NCBI RefSeq assembly: GCF_036785885.1
Contig: NC_092330.1
Span: forward strand, 7,908,525-7,972,524
Length of the DNA stretch: 64,000 nt
Source: Coffea arabica
Taxonomy: Eukaryota; Streptophyta; Magnoliopsida; Gentianales; Rubiaceae
Direction: 5' to 3'
The position numbers and the translations under genes were made by a program. Shown here in pieces: positions 12,501 to 24,380 of the stretch. The first letter of the stretch is position 1. Each line of letters opens with the position of its first letter. The notes beneath the pieces are model-generated. The model did not search any database. It was not told where the DNA came from and saw only the letters and a list, made by a program, of their open reading frames with translations.

Positions 12501-12836
12501 GTTATCTTCTCGACTAATCGGTATACTCGAGTATTACCACCAGTGTTTATTGTGGAGTTCGGGCCCAGTAAGCGGTTTGATCAGTGGACGGATAATGGAG
12601 TTAAGTGGTGTTCTACGGGACTAGTTTCTGACTTGAAAGTTGACAGAGTGTCAACTACCAATCGATCAAGCTATGGTGGCGTCGATATATGAGCAACTGT
12701 ATCCTTATATGTGAAATGTGAAAAATTTAGTGTTTGGCTATATGAAGTGTTGTTATTCATTTCTTGACTTATTTTGCTTGCTATTGCACTATTATGCTAC
12801 TTTTGTTTATTTGATGGACAATTTGATATTTGGAAC

Positions 12837-15800
12837 TGTCGCGCCCCATTTTTCGCGATAAAAAAATAAAAATGAAAGGTATTTATAAAAGATATGATTT
12901 TCATTTAAAAATAAGTGAAAAGGACCTAAAATGGGACTTTAAAAAATGCGACAATTTGGGTCCAAAATTTAGTCTAAAAGGGTTTTTAAGAAAGAAAAAA
13001 AAAAAAAGGAGTTGCCACTTGGTATTGAGTTTGGGTGTACCAAGTCACCTCAAAGAAAATATTTTTTGACAAAAATAAAAATAAAATAAAACAAAACCCA
13101 TTTTAACAACTCCAGGTCTTTGAAAAACAAGAGAAAATGGATTCGAGAGTCACGATTGAACAAAGGGTAGGCAAAAGTTCGATCAACTCAAACCTAAGGC
13201 ACCCTTTCAATCTAGTCTAAGCTAGTTGCGAGGTTTAGTCAAAATTTTCCTAATCTAACCCTTAATTTTATCATGTTTGGATGTTTCCTACATGGATGCA
13301 AATCTAAATTTATAAAAATATCGCAAGGGACAAAATGTCCATTCAAGGGTTTAACTGAACCAATCGCATTAATTGCAAAGATCAAAATAATTCCTTGAAT
13401 GTGTCACGAGTATGCGAATGATGAAATTAAAAGAAAAGAAATTATATTATATTATATACATAGATATAAGTGATCAAAGAAAAAGGGAATGCAACATAAA
13501 GGGTACGGGAGGCAAAAACTCGTGATAATAATTTTCTTATACAGGGATTAATGGGATATTTAAACTAAAAAGTTATAATCACTCATTTCCCATGTTTGAA
13601 AAATAATTCTCCTAATATGCACAAGCAAATGAGCTAACTTATTATACAATGTTCTAAATGAAATCAATTCTAAATGACATGATTAACACATATAGAGGAT
13701 AGGGGATAATATAATAGGAAATATCATACAAATGGAAAAAGATCCGAAAAATGAAAATATGCGTGAAAATATAATGAATATCACACAAAAATGAGTCTAA
13801 TGCACGAACGATCTAAGGGTCTAGCGTTGGACTAACCCATTTCAAAAAATCTTTCCTAGCGTTGGACTAGCAAGTAAGCGGAGGGAGAAGCCACAACTAG
13901 TGTTGGACTAGTGTGGTGACGTTATGCATTAACAATTCATAGTAAAACAAATAAGGTATAAATTAAAACAAATAAATATGTAAGAGCACGTAGCACATAA
14001 TACATAAGCATAATATCTAAATACAAAAATTCTAAGGAAAGCGGGTAAAATATATAACACATAAGCCACATAAACACACAACCTACCTATTACATCGGGG
14101 AGCCTAACTACAATCTAAAACGGGAAAATAAGAAAATCCTATCTACCCTATCTATTACAACAGGGGACCTAACTACAATCTAAAAAGGAAAAATATAATA
14201 AAAACAAATCTAATTATCCTATCTATTACATTTATAAAGTAATTAAATGCCTCTCGAATAATTATAAGAATTAACTAAACAAATATAAGAAAATTCGAAT
14301 GAACATTTAAATCAAAAAAACAAAACATATGAAAATATATAAACACATAGGAACACGTAGGAGCACATAAGAGCATATAATTGACATTGAAATAATAATA
14401 ATAGGGTACCTCCCTTTTGAAGTGGTGACTAAACGGAGTCAAATTGCCCTATTTATATTCAAAATGAACAAAAGAATCATGACACCAATTTAATTGAAAA
14501 GTAATAATAATAATGAAAATTCACCTTAATATATCAAACGTAAATAAATTTAAGAATATCTAAAAATTACAAGTTAAACATACTCAAAAGTAACATAATT
14601 AGCTATTAAAGAAAAGAAGCAATCATAATAAAGAGAGTCAAAATTCACCAGGGATTGAGTTGCAAAAATTGAAAAACTTTTGGGGACAAAAATTATATTT
14701 TTCCAAAGTTCAGAGGTCAAAATTAATTGAAAGATAAAGTTCAAGAACCAAAGTGCAATTAATTTAAGGACCTAGGTGAAAGAAATTTAAAATGTTCTGG
14801 GCCACAATAAAATTACTCCAAAGATTAGGGGCCAAAGTGCAAATCATAATCAGATCTTCTTAAGAAAACAGGCCACTGGGCCATTATTTATTTCTTTGGG
14901 TCGAAAACTACCTAAGCCCAGCCGAAAGTCCAGGCCAAAACACACAGGCCAGCCCGTCTTCTATCACTCAAACCCAACCAAAAATAAAGCATGGGTCTAA
15001 CCTTCTAGCCCAACCCAAAATGAGAAACAAGCCCACTCAAAATAAAATAAAATTAGCTCAAACCACTTTCCTTTTTCTTTTCTTTTTCTTCTTCTCTTTT
15101 CTTTCTTTCCTCTTCCTCCACTTCCAGCCGTTTCCTTCCCTTCTTCTTCGGCCAGCTGAAGCTTCTTCGGCCGGCCCGCGCGCGCCACCGCCAAATAAGG
15201 GTGGGCAAAAAAATCTGAAAACTCGAAAATCCGAAAAATTCGACCCGATCCGCACCGTAAAATAGGATATCCGATCCGATTTCTATCAGCGGATCAGATA
15301 GGGTGGGGTACCCTAACTATTCGAATTTGGATACGGATAGTAAAAGTAAAAACCCGCGGGTACCCAACCCGGGGGGTATAATATATAAATATTAAAAATA
15401 TAGGGGTAATTGTATAATATTTTAAATTACTATTAACCCTAACCTAAATCAATCCATTGGTCTTCAGATTACAGCCGACACTTCCTCTCCCTCAGTTCAT
15501 TTTCTCCTTCTCCTTCTCTTCAACCTTCAGCCGACAATCGACATCTCCTTTCTCTATCTCTTCAATTTTGTCAAGTTGAACTCAAGCCTGCAAGCCTCAA
15601 GCCTCAAGCAGATGATTCAACAGGGACTTTCGATTTCGATTTCTCAAGCCAACGCCGACCTTCAGGCTTCATCTGCAGGTTTTTTTTTTTTTTTTGGAGA
15701 ATGCCGATTGAGCAAATATTGGAGCAACTAATAATTAGACATCCCTTTAGGGAAAAAAAATAAGAAAATTCAACCTAAAACAAGGTTGTAGGCAGAATGG

Positions 15801-17689
15801 CAGATTACCGAATATCTAAACTAAGAAAACCAAAGATGTGCCCACCACCCAAACATTATCGACCTTATCTATTTTTAGCATCGCATTTTGATGCTTTGTA
15901 TTTAGGCATATTGTATAATATTGATTTAGATTTGGGCAATGTGAGATTGTGAGGTATCAAGTTTTCTCCTAATTTCATATTGCTAAGGGTTGATTCCGTG
16001 AGGTATTTAGACTTTGGATTGTGATTGTATTATCTGTGGGCATTGTGATTCCGTGGGCACTGTGAATTTTTTTCTCCTTTTTAGTGTAAATTAATTTGTG
16101 TGCTCTTCATTTGCTCTTGTTGTCTTGCTCAATTCCTTTTATTGCTTTTGTTGTGCTTTTCTTACTCTGATTGGTTGCTGATGCAAAGGAATGTTGAATA
16201 CATTTGTAACTGATGATTTAGTAATGAATTTAAGTTGGAGTCTAAAAAAAAAAAAAGATGTCCAAGTGAGCTTTTTTTTTGGGTAGGGGCGGGTACCCTA
16301 TGACCCACCCCTATTTTTCGGGTATCCGATTTTCGGATACCCGAGGATAATCGGAGCGGATTAGGATCAAAAAATTAGTGACCCGACATGTTAGGGTCGG
16401 GTCAGCCAATTGTCGTTCGGGGCGGGTACCCGACCCGTGCCCACCCCTACCGCCAGACCGCCGGTCGCCGGCAACCTCTCCGATTGCCAAAATTTCTTAA
16501 AATACACCTCCCCACTCCATTTTTCGCGTAGATTCCATTTCCAGATTTAGTTTTAACAAAAATTGACCCTAAAGTGGCCAAAAAGCCAAGAAATCAGTCC
16601 AGTTTTTATTTTCTTAAAACCTTTAAACCTCCATCATCATAAAAATTATGCCAAAACCCTCCTTATAACTTCTACATTACAACTATAATCTTAGTTTGAC
16701 AGGTAAACAACAACAAAATGATGCATTAAGTCAAAACAGCCCCAAAAATGAAGAAAATATTTCAATGCCTTTAAAGCTCAAAACTCCAAAAAATTTAGAT
16801 AAGCAAACATTTCCAGGCCTGGTGCTAGCAAACGGTCATCAGTTTTGACAACAACATGCACAATATTCAGCTTTTAAATCCATTTTTCCATTTCGGCATT
16901 TTATCAAGCATTTGGCATGCATTCACAGCACCGTTTCTTTTTTCTTAATTTTTATACAGGCTTGTCCCAAAAAACTTCAACAACATCACAATAGCAACAA
17001 AAATCAGTGAAAGGAAGAGACAAATAGGTAGCCAAACATGCATTTAATCTAATTAATTAAAAAAGGAAAAGCTGGAAAAAAATACCTCAATGAGGTTGTG
17101 ATCCCTTGACTAAAATTTTGAGGAAGTTCCAAGCTCTTTGTCCAACCGGCGGCTGCCTCCTTGTGTCTGAATAGTGTGTGGGTGTGTTGTGTGAAGTGAG
17201 CAAAGAGAGGGATATGGCCGAGAGAGTGAGGGAGCTTTCTTTCTTTTTTTGTTCTGTTTTCTTTCTTCTGCCCAGTCCGAGAGAGGGAGAGAGTTGGGAA
17301 GTGCTTTTTTCTTTCTTCCGTCTGTTTCCGTTTTTTCTTGTCCTCTCTGCTGTGTGAGGGAGAGAGCCGAGAGATGTATTTTTTGAGCCAAAAGTGGAGT
17401 TTGAGTGTTAGGTTCACCAAAATGATTTTCTCCATCTAATGAAAAGAAAGGTGCATGGAGATTTTGAGTGCAAAAATGGATCAATAGTGCATTTGGTGAA
17501 AGAGCAATAATTAGGAGAAGATTTTTGATTTCTTGATTTTCTCTCTTTTTTTTGTTTTGTTTTTTTTTTTCTAAAACAAACTTGCAAAAAATGAGAAAAA
17601 TACACATTAAAATGTAAGAAAGTAAATAACTCATCAAATAGAAAAAATTCACTAAAATATTAAAAATTGACAAAAATTTGGTATCTACA
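12837..17689 (+). mobile_element. Solo LTR B (about 3.6 kb, nested in LTR A)
   Basis: The element begins TGTCGCGCCCC and ends GGTATCTACA. Identical 5-bp target duplications, ggaac, lie at 12832-12836 and 17690-17694. The beginning is not repeated near the end and there is no gag or pol frame, so this is a solo LTR. It is interrupted by the hAT element at 15196-16449; without that it is about 3.6 kb. Such length and the CGCGCCCC start suit a Ty3/gypsy family (inference). The C/T-rich and G/A-rich stretches at 15070-15160 and 17200-17370 belong to it and give spurious open frames. Confidence 0.87.
15196..16449. mobile_element. hAT-type non-autonomous element nested in LTR B
   Basis: The ends are TAAGGGTGGGCA and TGCCCACCCCTA, an imperfect inverted repeat. 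The flanking 8 bases are ccgccaaa (15188-15195) and ccgccaga (16450-16457), seven of eight identical, which suits a hAT target duplication. Both ends are full of CCCGAC/GGGTACC motifs. The 1254-bp interior has no transposase. Its centre (about 15470-16250) is less repetitive, contains a T-rich run and resembles a 5' leader, but I cannot identify it. Confidence 0.85.
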
Positions 17690-18159
17690 GGAACTTCACT
17701 AAACTTTAGCTCATTCCTTTAGTTTTGTTTTCCTTACAGGGGTACGAGTAAGGCGTGAGACGTGTACAGACTAACATAGACTAGTTGTTTGACTTTTGAT
17801 TTGTGCTCGCGCTATCATTCCCTTAGGATATTTTGTACTTGGATTGTATACACTTTGAAGTACTTTGGATGTATAGAGGCTTTGTATCTGGATTTGTGCA
17901 TCGATGTATATTATAAGTTTGAATTGCGATGTTAATTCTTGTCTATGGATGTATGCGTGAGATACGAGTGAGTGAGTCCTGGCGAGAGTTGGGCAGGCGG
18001 TCCGCCGAACCCTCTGGTATGCCTTAGGGGGAGGTGGGGTTGTCACAAGATTTTTCTTTGGATAGGGTTTGAGCTTATTGAAATCCTTATTCACAAAGTC
18101 CAATTGATAAGATTATGTATTTATATAGAATTTGGTTTAGAAAATAAGTTTAGTAAGGG

Positions 18160-18500
18160 TAATTTAGTCCAAGGGCAATATAGTCCTTCTATTATGATGT
18201 TACTATGGCAAATTACATAAATTAATTAAAAGCGGTAAATCAAAATTTTTAAAATAATAAATAGGAGCAAATTAGTAAAAAATTTTAATATAATTAGTGG
18301 GGGCTAATTAGTCCATTTCTTATCATGTTATTATGTGAGAATATGATTATATAATAGTCAATATGAATTTGAATCATTCATAAGGGTAAATTAGTCCAAA
18401 TATTATTACGTTGGTAGTAGAGGCAAATTAGTCCATTCATATTATATTATCATGTGGGAATAGGGTTATATAATTATAAGAGTATAAATTTGTATTTTTT
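18160..18500. repeat. Degenerate tandem repeats in the TIR element's right arm
   Basis: A unit of roughly 120 bases carrying 'aaattagtcca' and 'atcatgt...gggaata...ttatata' recurs about three times with many changes. It is non-coding. Confidence 0.55.
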
Positions 18501-18729
18501 ATAAAGATAAATTAACCTAAAATTTTATCATCCTATCTATTAGTCATTCCAGAATGACTAATACCACTTCTCCCGTAGAATTACTTTATCCCATGAATAG
18601 GGGATCAATTCGGTTAGATAGGATGTAGCATCCCATTATAAAATGCAATCAAACATGGGATGGCATATGATGATTAGTCTAATCGTGTGTCATCCCATGA
18701 ACCAAAGGATCAGAAAATGAGTGTTAATC

Positions 18730-21170
18730 TAGAAGGTCACCCCAAACTCCAAGGAGTCAAGTGACAATGTGAATTCAGGTACGCATCCAAGATTTTAGTG
18801 TTAATTTATTTCTCAATAATCACCATAAAGTATTATGGGTTTAATAGGTGATAGATTTAACCAAAGGTTATTTTTAATCAACCACTAACACCCTGAACTG
18901 TGTACTTGTTTCAACTTTAGAATTTGTGCCTCTTTTTCGTCTCCTAAAAATTCTGAAGATATTTTCTTACTTTCGGTTGAGATTACAGAGAAAATGTTGT
19001 TAGCTATGTAGCAAAAGTGATCTGCTGCTCTTCCTTCCTCTCACAGAAGGATGGAGGATATCTTCCTAACCATGCTTTGATTTATAAGTTCCGCAGATAC
19101 TGTTGCTACATTGTGGCGTCATGTAGCTAAGCATATGTGTAGAAACTAAAAACATTGTATATTTTTTGCGAACTGTCCTTTGAAGTTATTACCATGCATT
19201 GGAAACTTCGAAGAGTCAAATACATCTTGATACGTGAATTTTAGCTTCATGAATTTTCCTAGTATGGTGCTAGAAGCCAAAGAAATTTCAGATTTTACAG
19301 ATTGAGGACCGATGCCAATTCTGATCTAAAATGTGATCATCATACAACCGTGCAGTCCTACTAGGATAGCTTTTCATTCTGATGGTAGTTTTGAAAGTTT
19401 TTCTAGCGTTCCTTTGTGACAGAATTTCCTTCTTACATTACCTCCATGTACAGTGCCAAATAACTATTGCATCGCTCTTAGAAAACGCTGTGTTGTTTGT
19501 AGAATTTAAACCAAAATCTAAGGATCTAACTTTCATTTCCATTTTATCACATAAGATGAGAGACATGATTTAGTTTCAGATGTGTCAAAAATTCTAAAAA
19601 ATATCGAAAGATGATGAAAATTTGTAGTGGAAATTTTATATCTTTGATGGAGAATTCAATCGAATTCTAGATTTTATTACTTAATTGCCAAAATATTACT
19701 TTAAAAGTCTTAACTATATAACTTTAATAACAACGTAGAAAACTCTATCTTACCTTTTAATGATCGAAACATAGAACTTAAAACATACCAGAAAATTTGG
19801 AACTCAAAAAAGCAATAAATTGGCAATTACGAACGATATGGAATAGGTATTTTTTAGGGTGATTTTGAAAAATTATATTGTAGCATTATATTTAAAAAAT
19901 TTCTATTGTAATTGGGTCATATGGATTAGACATTTCTAGAATGTATTTTAGGGTATTTTTAAAATTTAAAATTTTATTGGATATTTTTAAAATTTTTTAT
20001 CACAACCACTCACCAACCCCCTCACCACCACTTGCCACTGTCACTACCTCTCCCCCATCCCCCTCTCCTCCTCTCTCCTCACTCATTCAATTCTTCTCCC
20101 TCACTCCTTTTCCCTCCTTTCTCCTTCCCTCCAACCCCCTCCCACCCCACTTCTCTCACAAACTCCCTCCCCTCCCTTTGCGTTTCTTTGATCACAATCA
20201 CAATCACTAGATCTAGTCACAATCTAGATCGTCACCCGCAACCAGATGAGGAGAAAGGGAGGGATGGGGTTTGCAGGGGAGGGGAGGGGAGGGAAGAGGG
20301 AGGAGGAGGAAGAAAAGCAATGAGAGAGGAGGAGAGCGGGGAGTTGGGGTGGTGGCAGTGATAGATGCTGGTGTGTGGTGGGTGTTGGGTGGAAGAAGAA
20401 AGAGAATGTTAGAGTTTATTTATTTTTAAAAAAAAAATTGTTAGTTTTATTAGAGATTGTGCATTTTTTTTTTGTTAGAGTTGTTTTTAGAGTGTGTTAT
20501 TATAAATTTGAATATGAAAAACTTATATTTTGAAAAGTCCTTAATCCAAATGGATTGAGTTTTAACATTGCTTGTATAAAAAGGAAAACGAACGATAAAA
20601 GAGGGATAATGTTGACCATGCTGCCTTAACGTAGATTAGTTTAGCTTTAATTAGGTGCACCCAAAATTCAGCTTTTTGTGATACAAATATGCAAGGAGAA
20701 ATGTCTTTTTTTTAAGAAGATTCTAAACCTTATAAGGAGAAAATGAAAAATGAAAGAGAGTGAGAGTCAAATTAGAGATTTCATAATCATGACTAATGTC
20801 CCTGCCAAATAAATTGAGTCTCGAGGACAAAAGGAGAAATATTTCAACGGACAACAACTTCCCATCACACGGGTTCACCCAAAGGAGATTCAAATCTGAA
20901 AAGAATTTAGTCATGCCAGACAAAAAGAAATTTGAATGTAAAAGGTCTGTAGATTAGTGCTACATTTGTCACAAAAAGGCCTAGCTAAGCCACGTTTACA
21001 ATGAGCATCTGCTGCATAACTACACTTTATTGACAAATGTACTAAGAAAAGATTTGAGTACCCTCCAATCAATATTTAATCGTCCCTAATATCTATCTAT
21101 CTATCTATATCTATTTCTATTTATAAAACGTTACACATGTAAAAAAAAAAATGACAAGAAACTATTCAAA
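18730..21170. other. NLR1 3' flank continued, copy A of the duplicated flank
   Basis: No gene is supported. The stretch is homologous to 55560-57790. Near 18910-19050 the 'gtgcctctttttcgtctcc' region matches 55640 onward. At 20580-20680 the 'aggtgcacc' region matches 57385 onward. At 20930-21050 'atgagcatctg' matches 57730. An unrelated insertion at about 19915-20556 breaks the match. The stretch ends at the CACTA element. Confidence 0.65.
19915..20556. mobile_element. Possible non-autonomous TIR (MULE-like) element
   Basis: This segment interrupts the otherwise duplicated flank. Its arms are loosely inverted: 'catatggatta' near the left and 'ttaatccaaatgga' near the right. Inside lie a pyrimidine-rich half (20000-20170) and a purine-rich half (20240-20350) that are partly complementary, for example 'ccactgtcactacc' against 'ggtggcagtgatag'. 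The open frames here come from this low-complexity DNA. No exact target duplication was found. Confidence 0.4.
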
Positions 21171-22344
21171 ATACACTACAAGAAATTTGGTCATTAGTAA
21201 CAACATTTCTCAGCGACGAAAAAAAATTATCACAGAATGTGGTCCTTTAACCACAATACAGAAAGTTGTCACAATTGAGTCAAGGGAGCCAATACAACAG
21301 TGACGACCTTGCATTGTCGTCACAATTCGATTCCCGCCAGGAGCCATGAAGAGAGCGGGAACTGCAACAGTGACAACTTTCTAAAAGTTGTCAGTATTAA
21401 TAGCACTTTCTTTGACAACTTTGCAGTTGTTGTCACTGATAACATTGTATAGCCGTTAGTGACAACCTAGTCTTGTCACTGTTTGATTTAAAATATTGAT
21501 TGCTTTTTGTAACTATTACTCCTAATTTTTTGTAATCATTATGTGTTCTCTAATGGTTTTTAACTGTTATATACTTATGAGCCTCCTTATTAGTTTAATT
21601 GCCTTGTATATGTAATAATTTCATTAGAATAAAAATAATTAAAAAATAAAAAATTCATTAGTGTAAATAAACTTATGGCTACTTAACTTTTCTCTGTGAC
21701 GAAAAAAATTTGTCACAAAAGTGGATCCTTTATTGACGACTTTCTAACTCGTCACAAACCTCTAATGGGAGCCAACTCATTTGTGACGACTTAGAAAAGT
21801 CGTCACTAGTAAATTCCCGCCAAGATTTAGCAAGAGTGCGGGAGTGTTTAGAACACACAATAGTGACGACATTAAGAACATCATCACTATTGCTTGGACT
21901 ATTTACAGACGACTTTTTGTTGTCATCACTGATCACTAAAAATAAAATTTATTAGTGACAACAATTTTTAGTGATGACAATAAGTCGTCACAAAAGGAAC
22001 TTCTTTAATCGCAACACCTAAAGTTGTCACAATTGCATCAAAGCAACTAAATGTTTAGTGACGACCCGTTATTTTCGTCACAAACTACACCGCAAGAAAG
22101 TCATTAGTGACAACCTTTTAGTGACGACAAAAGTCGTCACAAAACATGATTGTTTAGTGACGACAAGGAAAGTTGTCATAATTGCTCAAAGCAACTAAGT
22201 CTTTAGTGACGACCTTGAAAAAGTTGTCACTAAAATGATCTATATAGTGACAACTTCTAATATCGTCACTGTCACTCTATCGATTCAGATTTAGTGACAA
22301 GAATTAATCGTCACTGTTTAAAGTACTTATTTCTAAGTCACTTT

Positions 22345-22625
22345 CATTAATTCTACTGTGCCACCCAAACTTTTGCGATTTAGCCCCAAATGTTGTAAAA
22401 AATTCCATTATGATACCTTAACTTTTACAATTTAGCCCCATATGTAGTATACCGATTTCTTTAATTCTATTATTACTCCCTAACTTTTGTAATTTAGCCC
22501 CATATGTAATTCACTAATTTCATTAATTCTACTATGGCACTCTAACTTTTGCAATTTAACACCCATATGTAATACACCAATTTTATTATTTCTATTATGG
22601 CACCCTAGTTTTTACAATTTAGCCC
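22345..22625. repeat. Tandem repeat of about 70 bp in CACTA element 1
   Basis: Four to five degenerate units each contain 'aacttttgcaatttagcccc', followed by 'atgtaat...attaattctatta'. The same unit, reversed, occurs at 50845-50950 in CACTA element 2, so the two elements belong to related families. Confidence 0.8.
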
Positions 22626-23779
22626 CTATTTTTTTATTAGGAAATTGCGAATGGTATCTTCATAAACTATGCATAAATATTTTATAATTTTTTCAAACTT
22701 AAGCAATAATTTGTTATAAACTCTAAAGATATATCTTTCATTACAATAGTTATAAGGCAGGTAGGTCTTTTTATCAATGGAATAAGAAATTTATGCCAGA
22801 TTTATCCTTTGTACTACATGCCAAGTAGTATTAGCAAAGGAATAACAAAGTACTACAAAGTAATTAACAAAATAGCCTTCAGGGAGTGTAGTTTATGGGC
22901 AAATGAGCATTATCTATTCAAAGTACCAACTTTTTATGGGCATTTTACTCTCAAACATATAATTTATGATAAATTTATAAATGTTTGTAAGTAAAATTCA
23001 AAAAGTGTTACACTGATTTCTTACAAAACGAAAACTGGTAGGTTATCTTTTCAATATAAATTAATTTTTTTTAAAAAAAGAAATGGCCCATAAAGTACCA
23101 ACTCTTTGTGGGTTTCCTCCATTACATGAACAAATATTCTGCTCTTTATGGGCATTTCACTCTGAATCATTTAATTTATGTTAAATACATAAATGTTTGT
23201 AAGTAAAATTCAAAAAGTGTTGCACTAATATTTTTATGAGAGGGAAATTGGTAGGTTTTGTATTTAACATAAATTAAATATGTGAAAGCAAAAAAAAAAA
23301 AAAAAAGAAATTACCCATAAATCTATGTCTTGCAAATCTATACTAGCAAAATAGTTTCAAAAAAAATTAAACATTAAAATAAACTGTAATTTATACACAT
23401 TAAAATATCTGTAATTTATACACATTTTGCAACTACTACTTCGTGTTTTCTCTGTAATGAATTTTTTAACTATTAAGAACTTAAGTTTTGTCTTGCAAAT
23501 CTATAGTAGTACAATAGTTTTAAACAAAATTAAACATTAAAATAAATGTTTGAAAAAGAACAAAAGTACATTTATCACTTGCAGTAATGTGCGTAACAAA
23601 ATTTTCTCAACCATTATCAATATTTTCACAAAAGTATTAAAAACCAGCAATTGACAATATTAAAAACTAGCAATTTAATTAGTGACGACTTTTCTTGTCA
23701 TTATAATCTTGAATAAATTAGTGATAACATTATGTCATCACTAAATTTTCTTTGATTTTGACTTAACAATAATGTCTTA

Positions 23780-24380
23780 TTAATAGCATTTGATTATTTT
23801 TAATGAAAGTCTGTTATAACCATAGAATTTGACTTTCGTTATTTTCAATTAATGATGTACTTTAGTGCTGCAATTATAAAAAATTGCAGGGCTAAAATAT
23901 TAGCAAATTATAAAAGTATATTTTCACTTATATGTAATTAACAAATTTTGCCACCTATATTGATGAAAATTTGTGTTTTTGTACTAAAAAATAAATAATA
24001 ATACTATAGCAATAAAATCTATGCTTCAAACCAAATTAAAAATAAAAAAAAAAGCATGATGATTGGTCTCAAATGTTGGGAAAATGATTATTTTTATTGA
24101 AACTATGTTATAACGATATAATTTGAGTTTAATTATTTTGAATTACATGATGTTCTTTAGTGCTGTAATTATAAGAAATTAGTATAAAATATTAGCAAAT
24201 TATAAAAGTACATTTTCAATTATATGAAATTAACAAATTTTGCCACCTATGTTGATGAAAATTTTTATTTTTTGCTAAAAAATAAAGAATAATACTATAG
24301 CATTAAAATCTATGGTTCAAACCATATTACAAATCCAGAAAAAACATGATTTTTGGTATCAAATGGGGGGAAAATGAGTG
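23780..24380. repeat. Direct duplication of about 300 bp in CACTA element 1
   Basis: The stretch beginning 'gatgtactttagtgctgcaa' (near 23849) is repeated near 24148 as 'gatgttctttagtgctgtaa'. Similarity continues through 'aaattttgccacctat' and 'actatagcaataaaatctatg'. The copies are diverged. Shorter duplicated segments lie just upstream (22900-23300). Confidence 0.75.

Larger units (their letters stand above)
10000..18047 (-). mobile_element. Solo LTR A (about 3.2 kb, split by LTR B)
   Basis: The element begins TGTGAGGACG and ends GTTGTCACA, giving TG...CA ends with a TGTGA/TCACA inverted repeat. It is flanked by the same 5 bases, agatt (9995-9999 and 18048-18052), as expected for LTR retrotransposon integration. 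After removing nested LTR B and one copy of its target site, about 3.2 kb remain. They contain no repeated terminus, primer-binding site or gag/pol, so this is best read as a solo LTR left by recombination. The minus-strand start TGTGACAACCCCACC resembles starts of long Ty3/gypsy LTRs, so I place it on the minus strand (inference). Confidence 0.85.
9547..18709. mobile_element. TIR DNA element (host of nested LTRs)
   Basis: The left arm starts near 9547 with CCTTTGGTTCATGG and the right arm ends near 18709 with its exact reverse complement. The two inner arms (about 9560-9999 and 18053-18690) share features such as 'agtcattccag'. Without the inserted LTR the element would be about 1.1 kb and non-coding. 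Its target duplication is not resolved. A 3-bp 'tca' just outside the 'gg' at the left and 'gga' at the right is possible and would suit a PIF/Harbinger-like element, but it is too short to trust. The superfamily is therefore left open. Confidence 0.6.

Noticed and set aside
15020-15265. Open frames on both strands in the C/T-rich region
   Set aside because: They come from low-complexity pyrimidine/purine DNA at the junction of LTR B and a hAT element.
17049-17673. Two long overlapping minus-strand frames (128 and 187 aa)
   Set aside because: They are Lys/Glu/Ser-rich from purine-rich DNA within solo LTR B, overlap each other and match no family.
10000-18047. A complete LTR retrotransposon with two LTRs
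   Set aside because: The start is not repeated near the end, and there is no primer-binding site, polypurine tract or gag/pol. A solo LTR explains the ends and target duplication better.
19941-20361. Pro/Ser-rich frames
   Set aside because: They are artefacts of a pyrimidine-rich strand in a probable TIR element.
21190-22320. CRISPR-like array of short direct repeats
   Set aside because: The GTGACGAC motifs occur in both orientations with irregular spacing and sit at the ends of a CACTA element. They are subterminal transposase-binding repeats.
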